Below are positions 51,750-60,652 of a stretch of DNA of 64,000 bases, in pieces. Made by a program: the position numbers and the translations under genes. Position 1 is the stretch's first letter; each line of letters begins with the position of its first letter. The notes beneath the pieces are model-generated. The model saw only the letters and a list, made by a program, of their open reading frames with translations, was not told the origin of the DNA and searched no databases. Source of the DNA: AWTP1-13 sp963820375 (lineage in GTDB: Bacteria; Pseudomonadota; Alphaproteobacteria; Rhizobiales; Hyphomicrobiaceae); assembly GCA_963820375.1 (NCBI GenBank), contig CAWFZX010000021.1, forward strand, positions 278,890 to 342,889, given 5' to 3'.

Positions 51750-51903
51750 TCAATTGCCTTTGCCACGCTTGCGTTTGAGCGCGGCCTTGCGGCGACAACT
51801 CTCAACGTTCATCTCCAGGATCGTCGCGTGGTGCACAAGCCGGTCGATGGCCGCCAGCGTCATGGTTTTGTCGGTGAAGATCTTGCCCCATTCACCGAAC
51901 GGA
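51750..51903 (-). pseudogene. IS21 istB (ATP-binding helper) 3' remnant
   Basis: On the minus strand the frame reads FGEWGKIFTDKTMTLAAIDR, LVHHATILEMNVESCRRKAA and ends LKRKRGKGN at 51750. This is the normal C-terminal tail of IstB from IS21-type elements. The AAA+ core and istA are missing. Confidence 0.8.
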
Positions 51904-51932
51904 ACACGTGCCGGACGCCTTCCGCGCCCTAA

Positions 51933-53360
51933 TTATTCGCCCCATCCCGCAACCGCCTTCACCTCCAGATATTCCTCGACGCCAAACCGGCCCCACTCGC
52001 GGCCATTGCCCGACTGCTTATAGCCTCCGAAAGGTGCAGCGCGTTCATTGGCTGCGCCATTGAGGTTCACATTGCCTGCTCGCATGCGCCGCGCTACCCG
52101 CCGCGCACGCTCGACGTCGCCTGAAGAAACATAACCCGCAAGCCCGTAGGGAGTTTCATTGGCGATGCGGACGGCATCGTCCTCGTTCTTGTAGCCAATG
52201 ATCGACAGCACTGGCCCGAAGATCTCCTCGCGGGCAATGGTCATCTCGTTCGAGACGTCGGCGAATACAGTTGGCCGCACGTAGTAGCCTTTGTTCAGCC
52301 CATCGGGTCGACCAAGGCCGCCCGTGACCAGCGTTGCGCCCTCGTCGATGCCCTTCTTGATGAGGCCTTGGATCTTCTCCCACTGCACGCGATTGACGAC
52401 CGGACCCATGGTGGTATCTGCGCTCCGGGGATCACCGGGCTTGGCCTTGTCTGCCACGCCTTTCGCGATCTCGGCCGCTTCCTTCATTTTTGCGAGAGGC
52501 ACTAGCATGCGCGTCGGTGCGTTGCAGGATTGGCCGGTGTTATTGAAGCAGTGCGCTGTTCCGCTCGCGATCAATTTCGAGAGGTCCGCATCCTCGAGGA
52601 TGATATTCGGTGACTTGCCACCAAGTTCCTGCGTCACGCGCTTCACGGTTGGCGCGGCCCGCTGGACAACGTCGATCCCCGCGCGGGTCGAGCCCGTGAA
52701 CGACATCATGTCGATGCCGGGGTGTGCGCTCATCGCGGCGCCGACCTCGGCCCCGACTCCGTTTATGAGATTGAAGACCCCCTTCGGCACACCGGCTTCG
52801 TCGAGGATCTCGGCGAAGATGAGCGCGGAAGAGGGCGTGTATTCCGACGGCTTCAGTATCATGGTGCAGCCCGCGGCGAGCGCTGGCGCAACTTTGCAAG
52901 CGATCTGGTTCAGCGGCCAGTTCCACGGCGTAATCATTCCGACAACGCCGACCGGTTCGCGGACGATCATCGCCGACCCGAGCCGCTCCTCGAAAGGATA
53001 GCTTTTGAGGACATCGAGCGTCGTCATGAGGTGTCCGAGGCCCGCGCCGGCCTGAAATCGCTCCGCAAAGCTCAAAGGTGCACCCATTTCATCGGAGATG
53101 GCAGCGCCGATGTCCTTCATCCTGCGCTTGTAGACCTCGATGATCTTGCCAAGCAGCTCGATGCGCTGCTCGCGCGTTGTGGCCGAGTACGTCTCGAAAG
53201 CGCCGCGCGCGGCCGCAACGGCCTTGTCCACGTCCTCTTGGGAACCGAGAGCAATCTCGTACAGAACCTCCTCCGTCGCGGGATTGACCACGGGCAAAGT
53301 CTTCTTCAACGCGGGGCTTTGCCACGCGCCGTCGATGTAGAACTTGAGGCGGTCGACCAT
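51933..53360 (-). CDS. NAD(P)-dependent aldehyde dehydrogenase
   Basis: A 475-residue aldehyde dehydrogenase. The catalytic Cys is C279 in FNNTGQSCNAPTRM and the general base E245 in VTQELGGKSPNI; the cofactor site FTGSTRAG and MITPWNWPLNQ are present, as is the EEIFGPVLSIIGY region. It oxidises an aldehyde to its acid; substrate unknown. It looks intact and full length, with ATG 53360 at the family start. The IS21 remnant ends 30 bp downstream of its stop. Confidence 0.92.
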   Translation of the reverse strand: MVDRLKFYIDGAWQSPALKKTLPVVNPATEEVLYEIALGSQEDVDKAVAAARGAFETYSATTREQRIELLGKIIEVYKRRMKDIGAAISDEMGAPLSFAERFQAGAGLGHLMTTLDVLKSYPFEERLGSAMIVREPVGVVGMITPWNWPLNQIACKVAPALAAGCTMILKPSEYTPSSALIFAEILDEAGVPKGVFNLINGVGAEVGAAMSAHPGIDMMSFTGSTRAGIDVVQRAAPTVKRVTQELGGKSPNIILEDADLSKLIASGTAHCFNNTGQSCNAPTRMLVPLAKMKEAAEIAKGVADKAKPGDPRSADTTMGPVVNRVQWEKIQGLIKKGIDEGATLVTGGLGRPDGLNKGYYVRPTVFADVSNEMTIAREEIFGPVLSIIGYKNEDDAVRIANETPYGLAGYVSSGDVERARRVARRMRAGNVNLNGAANERAAPFGGYKQSGNGREWGRFGVEEYLEVKAVAGWGE

Positions 53361-53735
53361 GTTTGCGATCCTTTGCGTCTGGCGTCTGTCTGTCTTAGTC
53401 ACTCTAACGCTTGGCACTAGTTCCACGCTAGGCCATCGGGCATGTAGCAGTCACGCCGCGGCTCTACCGCGTACTCTGCACTCTGCCGCCTTGGACAAAG
53501 GTCGTGTTGTCGCGATCACCGTAGGTGCCGGATCATCCCGTACGCGGCAAGCGTGGGTGCGCGAGCAACGCTCGGTGGGTGCGTCAGCTTACCTCTGGCT
53601 TTTGCAGCGCCGCGGACGGTCGCGATGTGCCAAGCTGCCGAACGGCTGCGGCTAAGGAACGATCCCGTGTGGCTCGCGGCCAGCACCGAGCACTTCGAAC
53701 CACACCTTAGCCGATAAACCTTTTATAGCTATAGC
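53361..53735. other. Gap between aldehyde dehydrogenase and kinase pseudogene
   Basis: No gene recognised. The first 100 bp should include the aldehyde dehydrogenase promoter (minus strand). The last 60 bp are AT-richer than surroundings. Confidence 0.45.
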
Positions 53736-55414
53736 TTAGCCAGTTAGCCCTTCAGCGAAGCCGACCAAATTGTCGACCGGCATGGAGAGAGTCCAGCGCA
53801 GACCTCTCGGATCAAACTCTAAAAGCACTTCTCCATTCACGGAGTTCGCCGCTATTTGCTCAATTACAATTGTCCCGAAGCCGCTTTGCGTTGGAGGCGT
53901 GACTATGGGGCCTCCGCTTTCGACCCAGCAGAGCTGCAGATGGTGGGGCATTCCAAGCTCATGCTCGACGGTCCAGCTAGCTGTGACTCTGCCGGTTGGT
54001 ACCGACCACGCTCCATATTTAATGGCGTTGGTCGCGAGTTCATGCAGCGCAAGACCAATCGACTGCGACGCCGCTGCAGCCAACACGACATCAGGACCTT
54101 CCAGCATGAGGCGCGCACTTCCGGCTTCGGTGAAGAGAGCAAGCTGCTGACGAGCGAGATCGACAAGGGGTACTCCGCGCCAGTTCTCTTTCACCAGCAG
54201 ATCGTGGGAGGCGGCAAGTCCCTGCAGGCGTTGCGCGAAGCGCTTCTCGAATTCGCTAAGGGTTCCTGCTGAGCGTACCGTCTGGCTGGCTATCGCCTGC
54301 ACCACGGCCAGGAGGTTCTTGGAGCGATGCGATACTTCCCGCATCAGCAGTTCAACATGCTCTTCGGCCTTCTTTCGATCCGTGATGTCGACCACGATGT
54401 TCGCGACGCGCTTCGCCTTACCGTCGAGACCACGGGCCACCACCCTCCCGCGTCCTGAGACCCACCGCGTGCTGCCATCCGGACGCACAATACGATATTC
54501 GCAGGGGTAGGAATCTTGCTCGTCTGCGGTGCGGTGGAACTCCGCCATCATGTGCTTGTCGTCCGGATGCAGCGCCCGCCAGAATTCATCCGCGTCGCCT
54601 CCGACTTGCCCGCGACCGTTGGGCAGATCCAGCCCGAAAAGCTGCATGCCCTCCTCTGTCCAGATTCAGGTTCGGGCCACCATGTCGGTTTCCCAAGCAG
54701 CGATGCGGCCGGTAATGAGAGCCCTACGATAGCGGATCTCACTTTCGCGGAGTTTGGCTTCAACAAGCTCGCGTCTCGCGATCTCCTCCTTGGCCGCCCG
54801 ATAGAGCCGCGCCTTGTCGATGGCGATGCCGGCCTGCACAGCAATAGCCGCAACGATGCGCTCGGCTCGCTCCCCGAATACGCCGACTTCCGGATGACCA
54901 AAGAAAAGGCCGCCCAGGACCTCACCCGATCGAGACTTGACCGGCACTGCGAGATTACTCCGCACCGGAAGATGCCCCTCCGGCCTGCCACGGTACGGTG
55001 CGTTCATGCCGTAGCGTGGATCCATAGTGATGTCGTCGGAGCGTACGATGCCCTCGCCACTGAAAGTCGGCCCGAAAACCGCCGTGTTGCGCGGCATCGT
55101 AAATTTCGAAAACGCCTCGCGCGGCACGCCCGAGATCGTGTAGAGGGTATAGGCCTCGCCCTTCTCGTCGACGACGTTGTAGAAGAACGATCCGAAGGCG
55201 GCACCCGACAGCTCAGTAGCGGCATCGGTAACCACCTGAACCGGGCGCTCCAGATCGATCTCAGCCGCAACTGCCGTGCCGACTTTGTTGAGCAGCTCGA
55301 GGATTTGCGCTTCCTCGTGCATCACGCGAGCGCTTTGCGCGCGCGTTTGCGATAGCTCAATGTTGGCGGCAGCCCGCGCCCGCAACTCGCGCGCGCTGAA
55401 CGGCTTGACCAATC
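53736..55414 (-). pseudogene. GAF-PAS-HWE histidine kinase, nonsense-mutated and 5'-truncated
   Basis: One reading frame encodes, in order: the end of a receiver-like domain (LVKPFSARELRARA), a GAF domain (LLNKVGTAVAAEIDLERPVQ ... NLAVPVKSRSGEVLGGLFFG), a PAS domain (IRYRRALITGRIAAWETDM, then GMQLFGLDLPNGRG and EYRIVRPDGSTRWVSGRGRV) and an HWE kinase core (LLMREVSHRSKNLLAVVQAI ... LALHELATNAIKYGAWS). A TGA at 54666-54668 interrupts the PAS domain in frame, most simply a CGA-to-TGA change. At 55414 the frame runs straight into transposase sequence, so the true start is lost. Confidence 0.8.
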
Positions 55415-55935
55415 TCCTCTTGCAGCTTCGCAAGCTTCTCTTTCAGCCGCGTCGTCTTTATCGCCAGCGCCTCGGTTGGTTCATGCCGGTCGGACGTGTC
55501 GAGTTGGCTCAAATATCGCGCCACGCTCTCTTCGAGCTGCGCGCGTCGTCGCTCCACCTTCGCCCGCGTGAAGTTCTTGTCGCGATTGTTGACGGCTTTG
55601 AACTTGCTGCCATCGATCGCCACAGTCGTCGTTGCGAGAAGACCCATCTGCCGGCAAACCTCAACAAAGCGCGCACACACTTTGCGCAGCGCAGCTCCAT
55701 TGTCCTTGCGGAAGTCAGCAATGGTCTTGTGGTCGGGCACTAGCCGTCCCAACAGCCACATCACCTCCACGTTGCGGCCCGCTTCGCGCTCCAGACGTCG
55801 GCTCGACTGCACTCGATTGAGATAGCCGTAGATGTAGAGCTTTAGAAGAATTGAAGGATGGTACGACGGTCTGCCGGTGGCAGCTGGCCAACACCGTCAA
55901 AGCCCAGCTCACTCAAATTGAGCGCATCGACAGGC
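55415..55935 (-). pseudogene. IS1182-family transposase, N-terminal fragment
   Basis: The N-terminal half of an IS1182 transposase: ATGRPSYHPSILLKLYIYGY, then QSSRRLEREAGRNVEVMWLL, PDHKTIADFRKDNG and the first catalytic Asp in TVAIDGSKFKAVNNRDKNF. A missing base near 55895 breaks the frame after LNLSELGFDGVG. The C-terminal half (second Asp and Glu) is absent; the sequence joins the kinase pseudogene at 55414. The element presumably inserted in the kinase gene and was later deleted. Confidence 0.8.
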
Positions 55936-55974
55936 AGCGGCCAATCCCGAGCTGGTGTCCGATAGGCGCTCTCG

Positions 55975-56256
55975 CTACTGATTGGTTTGCCCGCTGAAGA
56001 CCTTTACATGCCCCTTCGCCCTGGGTCGCGACCGCTGGCTCTTGCCCTGGCTGACCCGGCTCTTCACGCCCGAAAAGTGCCTCTCCTTCTTTGGCGTCCC
56101 GACCACCACGATTTCCTTCGGTTTCGACATCTTCGGCCACGCATTGGTAAGCTTATACCTCTTGACCGAGACCGACTGCTCGGCGCTGGCGGGGCCGGTT
56201 GCGGCAAACGCGAGCGTCGCCGCCGCTGTAAAAACAAAACGCAACTTGCGGGTCAT
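55975..56256 (-). CDS. Small exported basic protein, hypothetical
   Basis: A 93-residue protein with a signal peptide MTRKLRFVFTAAATLAFAAT (cleavage near ASA) and a lysine/arginine-rich mature part (KRYKLTNAWPKMSKPKEIVV; KSRVSQGKSQRSRPRAKGHV). GGAG nine bases before ATG 56256 supports it. No family recognised. Confidence 0.6.
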   Translation of the reverse strand: MTRKLRFVFTAAATLAFAATGPASAEQSVSVKRYKLTNAWPKMSKPKEIVVVGTPKKERHFSGVKSRVSQGKSQRSRPRAKGHVKVFSGQTNQ

Positions 56257-56875
56257 GGTCGGTCTCCGTTTGCTCAGTGCGATGGAATGTTCTCCGACGG
56301 AGACTTAGGCAGCACCCGGGCGCCCTGTCTTGGACAGGAACGACAAACCTTCTCCTGAAGCGACAATCTCGCTCGGCACCAATGACCGCCTTTTTTGTCA
56401 TGGCAGGCCTTCGAGGGCCGTGCCGTCGGCGAAAGCTGTCGGTCGATCCCCAGGACGATGGCCGTGCACCACGCTACGATCGCCAGGTTGGCGGTGTAAA
56501 GCTCCGGGGCCGCCACCGGGCAGACCTAACGGGCCTGATGGGACGGCGCCGGGCCGGGATTGGGCCTCGCGCCAGCGCGCATGCATGAGGACGAATTGTT
56601 GGGCTGATTATTGGCTTGCTCGAGCGCGTGGACAGCATCAATCCTGATTGGCGTCAGCTAAAGTCTGATGCTATCCAACCTAAGAAGAGTAGCGAATTGG
56701 GAGCGCCGTTCGGGTCGAACCAGTACCAGATTTGCCTCCGGCGCGGAGCGAGCCCTTCGTCGCTCCCACCATGTGGTCAATCTGCGAGTGTTTTTGGAAG
56801 GTGCAGGAACGCTTGGCGACAGGCGTCCCTATCAGTTACTGCGGCGCACACCGCCCGAGAATGAGCCCTGCGCCG
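56257..56875. other. Gap with weak ORFs only
   Basis: A minus-strand frame from GTG 56516 (APELYTANLAIVAWCTAIVL, about 80 residues) has one hydrophobic stretch and could be a small gene, but nothing else supports it. The rest appears non-coding. Confidence 0.35.
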
Positions 56876-57040
56876 ATGGATGAGGTGATTGCTGACATCT
56901 ACGATGTGACTGCAGGTGTATCGCTGATCATCGCCGGGGTTATCTTGTGGTATGGCGGAGGCAGCAGCGGGATCTGGGGGGCGCTGATGATCTTGCTGGG
57001 CGTGGTGGTGTTGATCCTCAACATGCTGGGGATGATCTAG
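56876..57040 (+). CDS. Small two-helix membrane protein, hypothetical
   Basis: A 54-residue ORF from ATG 56876. After DEVIADIYDVT it has two membrane helices (AGVSLIIAGVILWYGG and IWGALMILLGVVVLILNMLG). The composition is very protein-like; no family recognised. Confidence 0.5.
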   Translation: MDEVIADIYDVTAGVSLIIAGVILWYGGGSSGIWGALMILLGVVVLILNMLGMI

Positions 57041-57496
57041 GGCGCCGCGTGCCGCGCGCTCGCGTTATGGGGTGTAAAGTTCGCCCCTATAGGCGCGCGG
57101 GCGCGAGGCCCCGGCTTGAAGCCTAGCCGGCGCTCGCGATTGGCCGCTGCCCGTCGACCATGCTTCACGTACCCGGAGGGGTTTTTGGCGCGAACATTTG
57201 CAGGGCGCGCGCAAGAAGCGTCGTCTTGTTCTCTCCCTTCAGCATTTGGTGGGTTTTGCCCAAACGAACGAAGATGCAGATGAGCGCAATGAGAATGCGA
57301 CACAGAAGCCCAGAGTCCGTGGGACTACGCGCGCGCCCGCGCCAGGGGTTGCCTACGCAAAGACCACGCCCCTGCCCCCAATGTGACCTCGCAAGGACGT
57401 GGCCCGGCGAAACGGCAGCCCGCTGGATGTGTTCAGGGGGTATGCCGCACGCCTAGCTAGGGCGGATTGGATCGGGTCAAGGCGGCAGTGGCTATC
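57041..57496. other. Gap, no gene seen
   Basis: Frames of 60-100 codons on both strands are Arg/Pro/Ala-rich with no domain. Nothing regulatory stands out. Confidence 0.45.
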
Positions 57497-57682
57497 CTAT
57501 CCCCACGCGGGGGGAGGGCTTAAGCCGCGCTGACGGGCCGGTGCCCCCTCGACCATGCGCTGGATCGATTGGGCGTGGTACGGCTTGCCACTCTTATTGA
57601 CGAAGCCGGCGGCGGCGAGCTCAGCGGAGATCTTGCGCAGTGGCCGCGAACCCGGAGCTGGCGGTCGAAATTCGAATTCCAA
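57497..57682 (-). pseudogene. Serine recombinase C-terminal HTH remnant
   Basis: The frame contains SRPLRKISAELAAAGFVNKS and GKPYHAQSIQRMVEG, which parallels SFRKISSELAAMGHLTRRGT and PFSASAVQAMIDG at the end of the intact recombinase at 41.3 kb. Only the C-terminal DNA-binding part is left, without a catalytic domain. Confidence 0.6.
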
Positions 57683-57873
57683 TGTCGGAGCTGGTTCAGG
57701 CTACCCGGGCGTGCGCATGCAACCTGATGGGCTGAGCCGAGGGCAAATGGCCAAGCAGTAATTCACGGGATGTTGGGGCCGCCAACGTTCAGCACGTGGC
57801 GGAACATGCTCTCAAGGTGCGGCAACCCGAACGCCACCCACTATGCACGCTACGGTGGGCGCGGGATCACAGT

Positions 57874-58006
57874 TTAAGTCGCAGACACGTTGCGCCTGGT
57901 GGCCAGTACCTCCTCTAGCTTGCTGATGCATTCAGCCTGGGTGAGGCCCTCGGTGTGCACTACCTCCAGGTTCGATCCGAGCATGAACCAGACGACAAGC
58001 ACGAAG
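57874..58006 (-). CDS. Small ORF related to the next one, hypothetical
   Basis: From GTG 58006 the frame reads VLVVWFMLGSNLEVVHTEGL then TQAECISKLEEVLATRR. It shares a layout with its neighbour upstream (hydrophobic start with Trp, short turn, then a Cys in an E/S-rich helix). It is probably a truncated paralogue. The longer open frame to 58101 overlaps the neighbour in another phase. Confidence 0.35.
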
Positions 58007-58240
58007 GTTTGGCTTCCATGTTGGTCTGCTGGGACTAACCCAGTGGCAGGGCGGAGCAAAAGAGCAGATGTATTCGGGTCGCTTAGCCCTCGGCGTCTCA
58101 TCGCGCTCGCACGTGGCGCGGCGCGGGCTGCGAACCTCGGTCATCATTAGCTTGCACTCGATCTCACTGAAGCCTGGGCGCTTGATCTCGTGCCAGCCGC
58201 CGGCGAGCCAGACCCAGATCACGAAGGTGAAGGTGTCCAT
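57932..58240 (-). CDS. Small Cys-containing protein, hypothetical
   Basis: From ATG 58240: MDTFTFVIWVWLAGGWHEIK, then RPGFSEIECKLMMTEVRSPR and RAKRPEYICSFAPPCHWVSP (102 residues). A hydrophobic Trp-rich start and three to four spaced Cys look like a defined small fold. The tail after about residue 66 may not be natural. The ATG overlaps the stop of an upstream fragment (TGATG), suggesting an operon of like proteins. Confidence 0.5.
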   Translation of the reverse strand: MDTFTFVIWVWLAGGWHEIKRPGFSEIECKLMMTEVRSPRRATCERDETPRAKRPEYICSFAPPCHWVSPSRPTWKPNLRACRLVHARIEPGGSAHRGPHPG

Positions 58241-58482
58241 CACGCCGGCTCGCGCCCTCGTTCCCTTATAGTGTGGCAGTCGGCACGAACCAGCGGCGAG
58301 CCCTTGGGTTCGCCGGAGGCGGAGCCGTCCGCCCGCAGCACGACGTCCGCCGCCCGGGCCTGGCACAGGTTCTCGCTCAAGCCCGGTGTGCGGATCCATT
58401 CGTGCCGGCTGCCGCGGGCATAAATCGAGGTGACGAGCGTATAGCTCGTGGGCGGGGTCCAGGCGGGCTTGAGCCTAGGCGC
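58240..58482 (-). pseudogene. Start-less paralogue fragment upstream of the small Cys protein
   Basis: A frame without a normal start reads YTLVTSIYARGSRHEWIRTP, GLSENLCQARAADVVLRADG and ends ADCHTIRERGREPA with TGA at 58240-58242. The order strand-turn-W-E/H-I-x-x-P-G-hydrophobic-S-E-x-x-C matches the next gene (WHEIKRPGFSEIEC). So two or three related small genes stood in a row here and have partly decayed. Confidence 0.45.
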
Positions 58483-58862
58483 CCCCGATGCGCGGCCGTG
58501 GCCGCAAGATCCCAGGCGCCGTGACCATCAATGTTGTGGCCGGCCGTCCTGATCAGCGCAAGCGCGGTCTCGACTACATCGCCGGCAAGGCCGCGCTCGA
58601 CCTCTCGTCGCGCATCTCGTCATCGCCGACAACTCGATGGTGGTGGCCATCAGCTCGAGCTGGGACACCATACGCGTAACCGTTGCGCCGTCTCTGGTCA
58701 TGGCCTGCGTCAAGGTGTGAGGGCGGTCATGCCCCGTGTTCGCTGTGGGGTGAAGCTGCAATCTGTCGAGAGGGCGACGGCATGTGCCAATAGTTGCCAT
58801 TGGCTGCCGGAATCGATCACTGAGTCCCTGAGCAGCCTTGGCTGATGGGGCGTGTGATACCG
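58483..58862. other. Gap, no gene seen
   Basis: Overlapping Arg/Ser-rich frames on both strands; no domain or clear signal was found. Confidence 0.45.
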
Positions 58863-59168
58863 TCAGTGAGTGCCGTCCAGACTTTCGTCAGAGCCAAGCT
58901 CGACGATCACGTCGGTCGGCTGGGGCGTGTGTGCAGCTAGGCTGGTGCGGGAAGGGTCCTGCCAGCTCGCCAACTTCACAACCTTCCCTGCAGCCTCGCC
59001 GTCCTCGGTGGGTATCGGCTCCACAATGTGCAGCCCATCGTCATCGAGAAAAAAGGTGTGCTCGCCGAACACCCGGTTCAGCTCGGGTATGGACGGATGA
59101 CTGTCTGGAATCGCCTGCGCCTGGAATTGATGCAAGGTCCGCTCGACGTGTGCTGTCGTCAGCTTCAT
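58863..59168 (-). CDS. Conserved hypothetical protein
   Basis: A 101-residue acidic soluble protein (MKLTTAHVERTLHQFQAQAI; PELNRVFGEHTFFLDDDGLH; ending in an Asp/Glu-rich tail). AGGAG seven bases before ATG 59168 gives a confident start. I do not recognise a domain, though similar proteins occur in rhizobial genomes. Confidence 0.65.
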   Translation of the reverse strand: MKLTTAHVERTLHQFQAQAIPDSHPSIPELNRVFGEHTFFLDDDGLHIVEPIPTEDGEAAGKVVKLASWQDPSRTSLAAHTPQPTDVIVELGSDESLDGTH

Positions 59169-59328
59169 GCGCATACTCCTTGTTCGAATACTGGCGGCCG
59201 CCAAGCAAAAGGCCCTGTTCGAGCGCTTGCCGCCTGAGGCCTCGCCGCTTCGGCGGAACTGCAGCTAGTTTTCGTCTCGCAGTGTACTCGTGCGCCGGCC
59301 ACGTTGATCGGGGAGGCCGACACAAAGC

Positions 59329-59718
59329 TTATTTCTGCTCCGATTTCTTGTCCTTCTGGCCCTGCTCCTGCTCCAGCTTCTGCTTGGAGAGCGTGTCCTT
59401 GACCTCAGCAGCCGTCATGGAGAGCTCAATGCGGTCGTTCTTCTGCTGAAGTGCGTCCGCAAACATGATGACGGTGCGAGGGCCGATGCCGAGAGATTCC
59501 TCCATCTCCGCCCGCACGGCCGGCTGGCCTTTCGAGCTGCCGACCTCCGCGATTTGGCCGAGCCGCTGGCCGTCGGAGCTGTAAATCGGGAGACCCACGA
59601 GCGTAGCATCAGCCTGCACCCCCGGCTGGTTTTCCGCGGGCGACGTCTGCTGTGCCGCGACGGAGCTGGCTGCGACAGCCAGGCCTACAATGCCGACAAC
59701 CAAGCGAGATCGGAGCAT
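59329..59718 (-). CDS. Exported PRC-barrel-domain protein
   Basis: A 129-residue protein with a signal peptide (MLRSRLVVGIVGLAVAASSV, cleavage near VAAQQ) and a PRC-barrel-like domain: LVGLPIYSSDGQRLGQIAEV followed by beta strands and IELSMTAAEVKDTL. The C-terminus is Lys/Glu/Gln-rich. Periplasmic PRC-barrel proteins are common in rhizobial stress regions; partner unknown. Confidence 0.75.
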   Translation of the reverse strand: MLRSRLVVGIVGLAVAASSVAAQQTSPAENQPGVQADATLVGLPIYSSDGQRLGQIAEVGSSKGQPAVRAEMEESLGIGPRTVIMFADALQQKNDRIELSMTAAEVKDTLSKQKLEQEQGQKDKKSEQK

Positions 59719-60040
59719 TGAGTTCTACCTCGTGCCAATGCGGTTTTGCCAATGCGGTTTCGAATGCCAACGTTCGGGCCCTCCGGGTGTTCCTGTGTTA
59801 ATGTCGGAGTTGACCAAACCCTGTAGGACGCTGCAGCGCCAAGGCTGGAGGCGCGCAGCGCACCGTAGGGCCGCAGCTGGCGTCGGCGCGTGCTACTGCC
59901 GCGTCTTAGGTGTTCCTCCACTTTGTGCCGAGGCTGATTGCCAAGCAGGAGGGAACCCTCCGCGTTCGACATCGTTCGCCGGGCGAGAGAAGTTCGACAT
60001 CGTTCGCCGGGCGAGAGAAGATGCAAAAGAGGGCTAGCTA
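59719..60040. other. Gap with a 28-bp tandem repeat
   Basis: No gene seen upstream of the PRC-barrel gene apart from short chance frames. The main feature is the perfect 28-bp tandem repeat at 59965-60020. Confidence 0.5.
59965..60020. repeat. Perfect 28-bp tandem duplication
   Basis: Bases 59965-59992 and 59993-60020 are identical. Each unit starts ttcgacatcg and ends gagagaag. The second copy lies 20 bases before the ATG of a small basic ORF, so its gagagaag could act as a distant leader element. A recent slippage or replication duplication is likely because the copies are identical. Confidence 0.85.
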
Positions 60041-60148
60041 ATGAGCAAACGAAAGGGCAGGAACCTGTCCGTGCCCGCAAGAGACGCGAAATACGAAGGA
60101 CGAAAGAACGCCAAAAGGGCAACAGCAGCTGCTGCAAGGAAGAAATGA
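60041..60148 (+). CDS. Very small basic ORF, hypothetical (35 residues)
   Basis: ATG 60041 to TGA 60148 encodes a Lys/Arg/Ala-rich peptide (KRKGRNLSVPARDAKYEGRK, ending AAAARKK). It resembles the basic, disordered small proteins or DNA-binding tails found in rhizobia, but no match can be claimed. Confidence 0.4.
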   Translation: MSKRKGRNLSVPARDAKYEGRKNAKRATAAAARKK

Positions 60149-60472
60149 CCGCATCGCAACCTTGACAGCTGAGGGTCACAACCCATCCAGGCATCTTGGT
60201 GTGGAGTGATGCGGAGCAAGTGCCGAGCAAATGGATCAAGGCCCAACCCGCGTTTGGTAGGCGCCCAAGACGATCTTCGACCCCGATTTCGATATCGACG
60301 ATGCTGGCGTGCCGCCTGAAAAGCCGCTGCTGCCCAGCGTGGGTGGCCGAGCCGTAAGAGCTTGGCGCCAGCTTGAAAAGAAATGCGGGACGGACGAGGG
60401 CGCTGGGTTGCTCAGTTCGCGCAGCCGGAAGAGAGCAAGCGTTTGCGGACCATGCGAGGCGATTGGCAGCCC

Positions 60473-60652
60473 CTAGTACATCACCCAATAGCCCTTCCCG
60501 CGCATACATCGTTCCATGGCGCGGCCCTGGGCATTCTCATCGATATTGGGCGGCACAGCCCCTGCGCAGCGCTCCATGTCAACGAGGCGTTGTCCAGGTG
60601 ATGCGCACGCGGATAGGGCCAAGGCAAGCAGAACGATGATCAATCGGTGCAT
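60473..60652 (-). CDS. Small lipoprotein, hypothetical
   Basis: A 59-residue ORF with a lipoprotein signal: MHRLIIVLLALALSACASPG, lipobox LSAC with Cys16. The mature part has two more Cys in MERCAGAVPPN and AMERCMRGKGYWVMY. Size and pattern fit small outer-membrane lipoproteins. Start at ATG 60652; no family recognised. Confidence 0.65.
   Translation of the reverse strand: MHRLIIVLLALALSACASPGQRLVDMERCAGAVPPNIDENAQGRAMERCMRGKGYWVMY

Noticed and set aside
51352..52023. 223-codon plus-strand ORF after IS110
   Set aside because: Covers the antisense of the istB remnant and the end of the aldehyde dehydrogenase; Arg/Ser-rich shadow.
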